From Herpetosiphon llansteffanensis (GTDB lineage: Bacteria > Chloroflexota > Chloroflexia > Chloroflexales > Herpetosiphonaceae), in contig NZ_PUBZ01000125.1 of assembly GCF_003205875.1 (NCBI RefSeq), positions 62,001 through 126,000 on the forward strand: a stretch of DNA of 64,000 nucleotides, read 5' to 3'. Positions 46,501-53,980 of the stretch are shown one piece after another. Position 1 is the first letter of the stretch; each line of letters starts with the position of its first letter. The notes under the pieces were generated by a model. The model did not search any database and was not told the DNA's origin. It saw only the letters and a program-made list of their open reading frames with translations. The translations under genes were made by a program, and so were the position numbers.

Positions 46501-48263
46501 TTGATGCGATTCCGCTGACAGCCAATGGCAAAATTGATTATCGCGCCTTGCCCAACCAACAGCAAACCAAGCCTGTCGAGCGCAACGTGCCGCTCGCCGC
46601 ACCAACCAGCGTGACCGAGCAATCGCTGATTGCAATTTGGACGAGTTTGCTGGGCGTGGCGCAGGTTGGCATTCAAGATAATTTCTTCGATTTGGGTGGC
46701 CACTCATTGCTCGCAACCCAAGTGATTTCACGCATTCGCGAGGTCTTTAATGTTAGCCTGAACCTGCGTGATTTCTTCCTCAGCCCAACGATCAAAGGCT
46801 TGGCCAGCATTATCGAGCAGGCAAACCAAACGCCAGCCCAAACTAGCATTATCGCCATTCACAAAGCCGATCCGCAGGCGCGTTTGCCGCTCTCTTATGC
46901 CCAACAACGCATCTGGTTCTTGGCCCAAATGGACCCAAGCAGCAGCTTCTACACTGTGCCAGTTGTGCTCGAAATCAATGGCAAATTAAATATTAATGCC
47001 TTGGAACGCACGCTGAATGAAATTGTGCAGCGCCATCATGGCTTGCGCACCCGCTTTGTGAGCCACAAAGGCCAAACAATTCAGCAAGTGCAGCCAGCCC
47101 AACCCCTAACCCTCGCGATTCATGATCTGAGTGGGCTGGCTGGCGAGGCCCAAGCAACGGCGCTTGATCAACGGTTGCAACAAGAAGTTAATCAGCCATT
47201 TCAGCTTGATCGCGACCAATTGTTGCGTGGGCGTTTGCTCAAACTCAGCGAACATCAGCATGTGTTGGCGCTCAGCATTCATCATATTGCTTTTGATGAT
47301 TGGTCGCAGGGCATTTTGTTTAGCGAAATGACCCAACTTTACCAAGCATTTGCCAGCCACCAAGCATCCCCATTGCCAGAATTGGCCTTGCAATACCCCG
47401 ATTTTGCTGCGTGGCAACGCCATTGGTTGCAAGGCGACGTATTGCAAGCCCAACTCGACTTCTGGAAACACCAATTGCGTGGCAAACTGCCGACACTCGA
47501 AATGCCGCTGGATTACCCACGGCCAAGCGTCCAAACCTTCAATGGCAGTCATGAAACGCTGAGCATCGAGCCAGAACTCTATCGCCAGCTCAATCAATTG
47601 GCCCGTGATAACGAAGCAACCATGTTTATGCTGCTCATGACAGCGTGGGTTGTGCTGCTCAATCGCTATACCAACCAGACCGATATTGTGGTCGGCACGC
47701 CGGTGGCCAATCGCAATCGCCAAGAGCTTGAGAGCATTATTGGATTCTTCGCCAATACCTTGGCAATTCGCAGCGATTTGAGCGACGAACCAACCATCCA
47801 AACAGTCTTGCAGCGGATTCGCGAAACCGCGCTCAATGCCTACAGCCACCAAGATCTGCCGTTTGATTTGTTGGTTAGCGAGATCTTGCCTGAACGCCAA
47901 AGCAATCGTTCGCCGATCTTCCAAGCCATGTTGGTGTTGCAAAACGCTTCACGCACCAGCCTTGATTTGCCTGAGGTGCAGATTGTGCCGCGCAGTGTCG
48001 AAACCAAATCGGCCAAATTTGAATTGAGTTTGGTGCTTTATGACCATGGCTCAAGCATCGATGCATGGCTCGAATATAACAGCGACCTGTTTAAAGCCGC
48101 GACGATGACGCGCATGGTCGAGCAATTTTTACAATTGCTGGAAAGCATGGTCGCGAATCCACAGCAGAAGATCAGCGAAGTCTCATTGTTGAGTGCGACC
48201 GAAAAGGAACTGCTGCTCGGCGGTTGGGTCCAAGCGAACGACGACGACTACGATTTGTTCTAA
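43554..48263 (+). CDS. NRPS: C-A(Thr)-PCP-C
   Basis: ATG at 43554 (GGAG 7 nt upstream), 16 nt after the PKS stop; 1569 residues. C1 (about 40-470) has HHSVYDG with His176. The A domain (about 490-1000; TSGSTG at 650) gives the ten-residue code DFWNIGMVHK read by eye from FDFSVWE, LNQTPS, VIFGGE, NMYGITETTVH and the A10 Lys; this is the known threonine code. PCP Ser1051 in GGHSLLA. A second C domain (about 1100-1540) closes the protein, with HHIAFDD in place of HHxxxDG. So it acylates Thr with the polyketide chain and then hands the chain to the nucleophile on the next protein. No epimerase or methyltransferase is present. Confidence 0.95.
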   Translation: MTDFAAKIAALPPEKQALLIRRLQQTANQPPALVAQERTTNTLPLSFAQERQWVLYQWDPTSPLYNIIYGVRYVGKLDIGAVQAGFNTIAQRHEVLRTTFKLVDNVPYQQIHAELNPGFRLVDLRDLSDDERETAIQHQLQAETQQAFDLQTGPLLRILVLHIRDTEYIKLINVHHSVYDGWSAGVMIAELNSLLNAAYTGQPSTLPALPIQYADYAVWQRNWLQGSVLEQQLQYWKTQLAGELPILKLPTDRPYPAIESSRGAHYRVQLSADLVQRLVAWSRSEGYTLNIMLLTVWKTLLFRYTNQSDLLVGMPIANRHYNNLQALIGYFVNTLVIRTQAAGDMSFRSFLDQVRAANLAAQDHQDLPFEQLVEALQPERNLAHTPIFQSLFVFQRDTLNSFQTPELSVEPWPIETGTAKFALSLEAISLDQQINLSFEYKTDLFDRATIERLAQHYQILLEAALTTPDLELSRLPLLSKAELQQLLPQAKPVAQANLLPLHERFEQQAQSNPQAIAVRFEQTQLSYAELNSRANQLAHQLKTLNVGPDSLVGLCVEPSLDTIIGILAILKAGGAYLPIDPSYPQERIVWLLADAKVGLVVTQTRCSNKLPQAGLQLILLDAADAELSNRPTTNLPASAQLDNLAYVIYTSGSTGTPKGALITHRNVARLFSATEHWFGFNQHDVWSLFHSFAFDFSVWEIWGALLYGGRLVVVPFMTTRNPAAFYQLLCDEGVTVLNQTPSAFRQLIINDAEQALPSRLALRYVIFGGEALNVGALQPWFERHGDARPQLVNMYGITETTVHVTYRPLTLHDAQNPQTSPIGAPIPDLDLYVLDDHCQPVPVGIAGELYVGGAGLARGYWNRPELTNERFIQHPFAATGRLYKTGDLVRRLANNEIEYLGRRDNQVKIRGFRIELGEIQATLMVHPVITDAIVTVNTISADDQRLVAYLVTLPNQAPRFSQLRSFLKQRLPEYMVPNAFIMLDAIPLTANGKIDYRALPNQQQTKPVERNVPLAAPTSVTEQSLIAIWTSLLGVAQVGIQDNFFDLGGHSLLATQVISRIREVFNVSLNLRDFFLSPTIKGLASIIEQANQTPAQTSIIAIHKADPQARLPLSYAQQRIWFLAQMDPSSSFYTVPVVLEINGKLNINALERTLNEIVQRHHGLRTRFVSHKGQTIQQVQPAQPLTLAIHDLSGLAGEAQATALDQRLQQEVNQPFQLDRDQLLRGRLLKLSEHQHVLALSIHHIAFDDWSQGILFSEMTQLYQAFASHQASPLPELALQYPDFAAWQRHWLQGDVLQAQLDFWKHQLRGKLPTLEMPLDYPRPSVQTFNGSHETLSIEPELYRQLNQLARDNEATMFMLLMTAWVVLLNRYTNQTDIVVGTPVANRNRQELESIIGFFANTLAIRSDLSDEPTIQTVLQRIRETALNAYSHQDLPFDLLVSEILPERQSNRSPIFQAMLVLQNASRTSLDLPEVQIVPRSVETKSAKFELSLVLYDHGSSIDAWLEYNSDLFKAATMTRMVEQFLQLLESMVANPQQKISEVSLLSATEKELLLGGWVQANDDDYDLF

Positions 48264-48276
48264 ATCGATCTAATCT

Positions 48277-48306
48277 CCAAGGGCTTGCATCAAATCTAGC
48301 CCTTGG
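48277..48306 (+). other. Hairpin between two NRPS genes
   Basis: CCAAGGGCT (48277-48285) and AGCCCTTGG (48298-48306), perfect 9-bp stem with 12-nt loop, in the 62-nt gap, ending 19 nt before the next ATG. No T tract; it may tune expression of the downstream gene or act as an attenuator. Confidence 0.6.
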
Positions 48307-48325
48307 ATACGCTGCAAAGGGTGAA

Positions 48326-51300
48326 ATGGACATGGATTTTCAGAGTATCCAGCGACGTTTTACAACGAGCGTTGAACGGCAATCGAGCCACGTAGCGCTC
48401 ATCGATGGCGGGCAGGTGCTGACCTATGGCGAGCTTGCGACGCGCGCCCACCAGCTGGCCAATGGTTTAGCTGCCAAGCAGATTGGTGCTGGCAGTGCCG
48501 TGGCAATTCTGCTGACCAAGCCAATCGATATTTGTAGCATGCTGCTGGCAGCGCTGCTGGTAGGCGCACGCTATAGTTTGCTTAGCCCCAATTTGGCAGG
48601 TTTTCGCTTGCGCAGCATCATTGCCCGCCAACAATTGGTGGTTGGCACAGCTGCTACGCTGGCGCTGTTGGATGATCAGGCTCCAAGCATCGAATTTGAG
48701 CAACTCATGCACAGCGATTCAGTTGCAATCGAGCCACCTGTAGCAACCGCCGAAAGCATTATTGCTCTGAGCTATGCCTCGCATCCCAGTGGGTCGATGC
48801 AAGCAGGCCAGCTCACGCAGGCCAATCTGCTGAGTTTTATCGATTTCAATCTCAGCAAAGCCAAAGTAAGCTTTCAACAGAGCATGTGGCTTGGCGCAGA
48901 ATTTACCGATTTTGCGGCCTTCATCAGTTTGGCAACCCTTGCCAGTGGCGGCACGCTGCGCTTTAGCACGCTTGAAGCACTGTCACAGCAGAATTATGTC
49001 GAGCAATCACAAACATTAAGCTTGAGCCTCGCGACCTTGGGCCAGCTGCAACAAGCCAACCTTGGTTTGCCCAAAGTCCGCCATATTCTCAGCAGCGGCG
49101 AAGGCTTGCTCGCTGGAGAGGCGTTGAAGCAACAGCTCAAGCAGCAACAAACTGCCTGGCACAACTACTATGGTTTTCCGGCCTTGCAATTGCTGACGGT
49201 GGTTGGCGAAAATAGCCAAACCGGCCAAATTCATAGCGGCAAACCTGTGCCACATATCCAAGCCTTTATCCTCGATCAGCACAAGCAGCTAGCACCAATT
49301 GGCTTAACTGGTGAATTGTATGTTGCTGGTGCAGGAGTTTTTGCTGGTTTTGATCAAGCGCAATTGAATGCAGAGCGCTTTATTGCTAGCCCATTTGCCG
49401 CAGATACCCAGCTGTATCAAACCCGCTACCTTGCGCGCTGGCAAGATGATGGCCGGATTACAATCAGCGGTAGCCTTGATCCAGCGCTTGAGCTTGCTGG
49501 TGCGCCATTATTACTGCAAGAACTGGAAAGTCTGCTCGAAACGCATCCGGCAATTAGTGCAAGCTGTGTGGTGCGCCGGACCACGCTCAATCAGGCAGAA
49601 GTATTAACTGGCTTTGTGGTTGCCAACCACAGCCTTGAGCCAGCAGAAGTGCTGGGCTACTTGGAAACGCAGCTTGGTTGCCAATTACCAACCCTCGGCT
49701 TGATTCAAATCGATCGCTTGCCACGCATGGCCGATGGCCAGCCTGATCGCGAGCAATTAGCCCAAACCAGCGTGCTTGATAGCCGCCAATTGATCGATTT
49801 GCAAGCGCAACTGCAACAGGCAGCCAATGGCGCGGAAGTCGCGTTGGTGGCGCAGCCAATCGTGCCAGCCACAACGCCGCTGCATCTCGACGATATGTTG
49901 CCAGTGCTGGAAATTGGGCATGTTGGCACCTCGCAGCGCAGCATGAGTGAGCAGCCAGCAGAACTATTGGTAGTGAGCGAAAAACCAGCCTTGGCCGTTG
50001 GTCAGCCATTAATCAAGGCCGATCAAGCGCCGTTTAACTTGGCTGAGGCCTTGGTGCAGGCCGCTAAGCTGTATCCTGACCATGGCATTCGCTACATCGA
50101 AGCCGATGGCACGGTTTTGGTGCAATCGTATGCTTCGTTATTAGCCGCTGCTGAGGCGGTTTTGGCTGGTTTGCGGGCGGCAGGCTTGCAAAAGGGCCAG
50201 CATGTTGTCTTGCAATGCACCAATAACGAGCCATTTGTGACGACATTTTGGGCTTGTATGCTTGGTGGTTTTATTGCAGTGCCGCTAGCAGTACCCACCA
50301 GCAGCGATCCCAACAACCCAGCGCTAAGCAAACTTTATAATACTTGGCAAACTTTGGAACAACCATTGATTGTCAGCGAACAAGCGAGCTTAAGCCACTT
50401 GCAGCGCAGCTTCAATAGCTTTGGCGTTGCCAAACTAACAATGCAGGTAGTAGAACAGCTACGCCAGCATCAGCCTGATCAGCAGCACCAACAACTCTCA
50501 CCACAAGACCCAGCCTTGGTGTTATTTACCTCAGGCAGCACCGGCGTGCCCAAAGGCGTTGAACTCAGTCATCACAATACACTTAGCCGCTCCAAGGCCA
50601 GCGCGCAACACAATCATTTTGATCACAACGATGTTTCATTAAATTGGATGCCGCTTGATCATGTTGGTGGCATCGTTATGTTTCACATTCATGATCTCTG
50701 CTTGGGCTGTCGCCAAATTCAGGCCAAAACCGACTATATCTTGGAAGACCCAGTGCGTTGGCTTGATCTGCTTGAGCAGTATCGCGCAACGATTACCTGG
50801 GCACCCAACTTTGCCTATGCCCTGATCAACGATCAGCACGAGCGAGTTAATAGTCATCGCCGCAATCTATCGGCCCTGCGCTTTATTTTGAATGGTGGCG
50901 AGGGCATCAACAAGCAAACTGCGCTCAATTTCCTTGGCTTGCTGCAAGCTCATGGGTTGCCAGCCAACGCGATGCATCCAGCCTATGGCATGTCGGAAAC
51001 CTCATCGGGCATTAGCTCATCGGATCAATTGGTGTTTGGCGCGAACAGCGGTTTTCACGAACTCGATCAAGCGTCGTTGCAAAGCATCATTCAACCAGCG
51101 ACTGCCGACAGCATTGGGGTTGCGTTCGTTGAGGTTGGCGCTCCATTGCCCGGGGTTAGCTTGCGCATCGTCAACGCCAATGATCAAATTCTTGGCGAAG
51201 ATATGATTGGCCGCTTGCAAATTAAAGGCCCGACAATTACCGCTGGCTACTACCGCAACCCCGAACTTAACCAAGAAGTTTTTACCAACGATGGCTGGTT

Positions 51301-53779
51301 TACGACTGGCGATTTGGCCTTTTTGCACCAAGGTCGTTTGACGATTGCTGGACGCGAAAAAGATGTGATCATCATCAATGGGATTAATTATCACAATCAC
51401 GAAATCGAGGCCTTAGTTGAAACAATCGCAGGCGTTGAGGTTTCGTATAGCGCAGCCTGTAGCGTGCCCAGCAAACATGCTGGTGGTACCGAATCGCTAG
51501 TCATTTTCTACAATTCAAAATCAACTGAATTTAGCGAGCAGCTTGAGCAAATTCAGCAAATTCGCGAAGTTGTGGTCCAGAAAATTGGCATCAATCCCAG
51601 TGCTGTGCTGCCAGTTGCCAAAGCCGATATTCCCAAAACGGCTATTGGCAAAATTCAGCGTTCGCAATTGAGCCAACGCTACGTCGCTGGCGACTTTAGC
51701 GCGATCAGCAAGCGCATCGATCTGGCCTTAGCCAACGAGCAAACGCTGCCGCGCTGGTTTTATAGCAAGCAATGGCAACCAGCCAGCCAACGCAGCAATC
51801 TCGCCTTGCTCAAACCAAGCTATGCCATTTTCAGCGACGATACTGCGCTCGCTCGCGAATTGATCGGGGTGCTTGAACAGCAGCAACGGGCTTGGGTTTT
51901 GGTCAGCGCTGGCGCAACATTCAGCCAACACGATCGCCATTACACGATTAATCTCAACGATCGCGAACACTATCAGCAGCTTGTCGCAACGCTGAGTGCA
52001 GCCAATATTCACGATTACATTCACTTGTATAGCGCTGATCTGCCAAGCCACATCGCGCACGCAAGCGAACTAGCGGCGGCCCAATATCGTGGAGCCTATA
52101 GCATTCTGTACTTGACCCAAGCGCTCGCCACGCAAAAGCTCGCCAACGCGCACTTAACCGTGGTTTCGCAACAAAGTCATGCAATTAATCCAAGCGATCA
52201 GGTGGTCTATGCGGCAGCGCCAATTCATGGCTTACTCAAAACGATCCCTTTAGAGCTTGATTGGCTCAGCTGCCAACATCTTGATCTCGATGCTGCGCCA
52301 GCAGCGACCAATAGCCAGCAGATTTGCCATGAACTGGCGCTGCCCAATCAACCAGCCGAGGTGGCGTATCGCGCAGGCCAACGCTTGGTGCCAGCATTAA
52401 TCCAAGCCGAAATGGCGCAAGCAACGCCCATCGAATCACCGTTGATCAATGGTGGCCTGTATCTGATTACTGGTGGGCTGGGCGGCATTGGCAGCCAATT
52501 TGCTCGTTGGTTGCTGCAAAATTACAACGCGCGGCTGGTGATTACTGGCTCAACCGAGTTGCCATTGGCAAGCGATTGGACTGAACATTTGAGCGCCGAT
52601 AGCGCCGTGGGCAAACGATTGCGCGCCTATAAAGATCTGAGCGATCTCAGCAACGATGTGCACTATCAAGCGCTAGATTTGACCGATCCTGCGCAGATAA
52701 CAGGCTTAATCAATGCTGCCGAACAGCGCTGGAATCAGCCATTGGCGGGGGTTTTCCACTTTGCTGGCGCTGGCAACTTGGCCTATCACTGGACGGTGAT
52801 GGATCGCCACTGGATTACGAATGAAAGCCTTGAAACCTTTGAAATGATGTTTGCGCCCAAAGTCTATGCAACGTGGGCCTTGCAACAAGCATTGATCAAT
52901 CGACCAGAGCTGCCAATCATCGCCATGTCGTCGATTAATAGCTTCTTTGGCGGCGCAACATTTAGCGCCTACTCGGCAGCCAATAGCTTCCTCGACAGCT
53001 TTATGCTGCATCAACGCCAAACGTCGCATCCCAAGGCGCTTTGTTTAAACTGGACCCAATGGGATAACATTGGCATGAGCCTCAACAATCCACAGCAAAT
53101 TCGCGGCCTTTCCGCAGAGCGCGGCTATAGCCTAATCGGCGTGCGCCAAGGCTTGCAATCGCTGCTCGCGGGCATCAGCCAGCGCCAATATCCACTGTTG
53201 ATGATTGGCTTAAACGGCGATAGCCCAGTTTTGCGACCGTATATCGCCAGCAATCAGCCAGTGCAACAACAGCTTAATCTTTATACCAGCAAGCAGCATG
53301 GCACGCTCAGCCACGAGCGCTATCGCCAACTTGCGCAGAGCTATTTTGGCGCAGCCAGCATCGAATGGTATCAGGTTGACGAATTGCCACGCACCAGCAG
53401 CGGCACGATTGATCGAGCTGCACTTAGCCAAATTGGCACTGCAAACCAGCATGCCGTGATTGATCAACCAACCACGAATGTTGAAAGCCAATTGGTCAGC
53501 ATTTGGCAGGAGATTCTGGGCAAGCCCAAGATTGGCATTCACGACAACTTTTTTGCTTTGGGCGGGCATTCGCTGCTAGCAACCCAGCTTGTCTCACGCT
53601 TGCGCGATAGCTTTCAACTCGAAGTTCGGCTCTATCAACTTTTCGCTGCCCCAACCATTGCCGAGCTAGCAACAACAATTGAAAACTTGCAACTTGAACA
53701 AATCGACGCAGCAGACATGGAAGCGCTGCTGGCCGAGCTTGAAGGCTTATCGGAAGAGGAGATTCAAGCGGGGATGTAA
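48326..53779 (+). CDS. NRPS/PKS subunit: inactive A - acyl-AMP ligase - KR - PCP
   Basis: ATG at 48326 (AAAGG 5 nt upstream), 1817 residues. Residues 1-500 are an adenylation domain that has lost its catalytic motifs: A3 reads ALSYASHPSGSMQAG, A5 NYYGFPALQ, A7 YQTRYLARW, A8 SGSLDPALELAG, A10 DGQPDREQL with Gln for the essential Lys; only A1 (LTYGELATRA) and A6 (GELYVAGAGVFAGF) remain. A second, intact adenylating domain (about 568-1110; LFTSGSTGVPKG, LNWMPLDHVGGIV, YGMSETSSG, TGDLAFLHQGRL, Lys in TAIGKIQRS) is of the acyl-AMP-ligase type without the Asp that binds amino groups. A KR (about 1380-1600; GGLGGIG, Tyr1549 in FSAYSAANSF, no LDD) and a PCP (Ser1749) follow. By analogy with A-KR-T modules of depsipeptide synthetases and PksJ it should load an alpha-keto acid and reduce it to an alpha-hydroxy acid, acylated on oxygen by the C domain ending the previous protein. 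Confidence 0.9.
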   Translation: MDMDFQSIQRRFTTSVERQSSHVALIDGGQVLTYGELATRAHQLANGLAAKQIGAGSAVAILLTKPIDICSMLLAALLVGARYSLLSPNLAGFRLRSIIARQQLVVGTAATLALLDDQAPSIEFEQLMHSDSVAIEPPVATAESIIALSYASHPSGSMQAGQLTQANLLSFIDFNLSKAKVSFQQSMWLGAEFTDFAAFISLATLASGGTLRFSTLEALSQQNYVEQSQTLSLSLATLGQLQQANLGLPKVRHILSSGEGLLAGEALKQQLKQQQTAWHNYYGFPALQLLTVVGENSQTGQIHSGKPVPHIQAFILDQHKQLAPIGLTGELYVAGAGVFAGFDQAQLNAERFIASPFAADTQLYQTRYLARWQDDGRITISGSLDPALELAGAPLLLQELESLLETHPAISASCVVRRTTLNQAEVLTGFVVANHSLEPAEVLGYLETQLGCQLPTLGLIQIDRLPRMADGQPDREQLAQTSVLDSRQLIDLQAQLQQAANGAEVALVAQPIVPATTPLHLDDMLPVLEIGHVGTSQRSMSEQPAELLVVSEKPALAVGQPLIKADQAPFNLAEALVQAAKLYPDHGIRYIEADGTVLVQSYASLLAAAEAVLAGLRAAGLQKGQHVVLQCTNNEPFVTTFWACMLGGFIAVPLAVPTSSDPNNPALSKLYNTWQTLEQPLIVSEQASLSHLQRSFNSFGVAKLTMQVVEQLRQHQPDQQHQQLSPQDPALVLFTSGSTGVPKGVELSHHNTLSRSKASAQHNHFDHNDVSLNWMPLDHVGGIVMFHIHDLCLGCRQIQAKTDYILEDPVRWLDLLEQYRATITWAPNFAYALINDQHERVNSHRRNLSALRFILNGGEGINKQTALNFLGLLQAHGLPANAMHPAYGMSETSSGISSSDQLVFGANSGFHELDQASLQSIIQPATADSIGVAFVEVGAPLPGVSLRIVNANDQILGEDMIGRLQIKGPTITAGYYRNPELNQEVFTNDGWFTTGDLAFLHQGRLTIAGREKDVIIINGINYHNHEIEALVETIAGVEVSYSAACSVPSKHAGGTESLVIFYNSKSTEFSEQLEQIQQIREVVVQKIGINPSAVLPVAKADIPKTAIGKIQRSQLSQRYVAGDFSAISKRIDLALANEQTLPRWFYSKQWQPASQRSNLALLKPSYAIFSDDTALARELIGVLEQQQRAWVLVSAGATFSQHDRHYTINLNDREHYQQLVATLSAANIHDYIHLYSADLPSHIAHASELAAAQYRGAYSILYLTQALATQKLANAHLTVVSQQSHAINPSDQVVYAAAPIHGLLKTIPLELDWLSCQHLDLDAAPAATNSQQICHELALPNQPAEVAYRAGQRLVPALIQAEMAQATPIESPLINGGLYLITGGLGGIGSQFARWLLQNYNARLVITGSTELPLASDWTEHLSADSAVGKRLRAYKDLSDLSNDVHYQALDLTDPAQITGLINAAEQRWNQPLAGVFHFAGAGNLAYHWTVMDRHWITNESLETFEMMFAPKVYATWALQQALINRPELPIIAMSSINSFFGGATFSAYSAANSFLDSFMLHQRQTSHPKALCLNWTQWDNIGMSLNNPQQIRGLSAERGYSLIGVRQGLQSLLAGISQRQYPLLMIGLNGDSPVLRPYIASNQPVQQQLNLYTSKQHGTLSHERYRQLAQSYFGAASIEWYQVDELPRTSSGTIDRAALSQIGTANQHAVIDQPTTNVESQLVSIWQEILGKPKIGIHDNFFALGGHSLLATQLVSRLRDSFQLEVRLYQLFAAPTIAELATTIENLQLEQIDAADMEALLAELEGLSEEEIQAGM

Positions 53780-53794
53780 TACTGTTGTGGCGAT

Positions 53795-53945
53795 TCCATC
53801 CTGCGTGCGGAAGGCAGGCGAGGGGGAGCCGCCGGGTTTCACCAACGAATCGGGCAAGAACAAGAGTGTTAAAGCCCCTCGCTCGCGCCACGGGAGAGGG
53901 GTTGGGGTGAGGGGCCGCAGTGCGTAGGTTGAGGGTGAGGGGATT
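53795..53945. repeat. Dispersed GC-rich repeat (MITE-like), inverted copy C
   Basis: Read on the minus strand this matches copies A/B at 28651-28935 (CCCCTCACCCCAACCCCTC, then GCGAGGGGCTTTAA, TTCGTTGGTGAA and CTCCCCCTCGCC), with more divergence. It fills most of the 200-bp gap between two NRPS genes. Confidence 0.75.
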
Positions 53946-53980
53946 CATAGTCGTTTTTATGTGCTCCATGAGGTTTGATT

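Noticed and set aside
48326-49800. Active amino-acid adenylation domain with readable specificity code
   Set aside because: All catalytic motifs including the A10 Lys are lost, so a specificity code would be meaningless.
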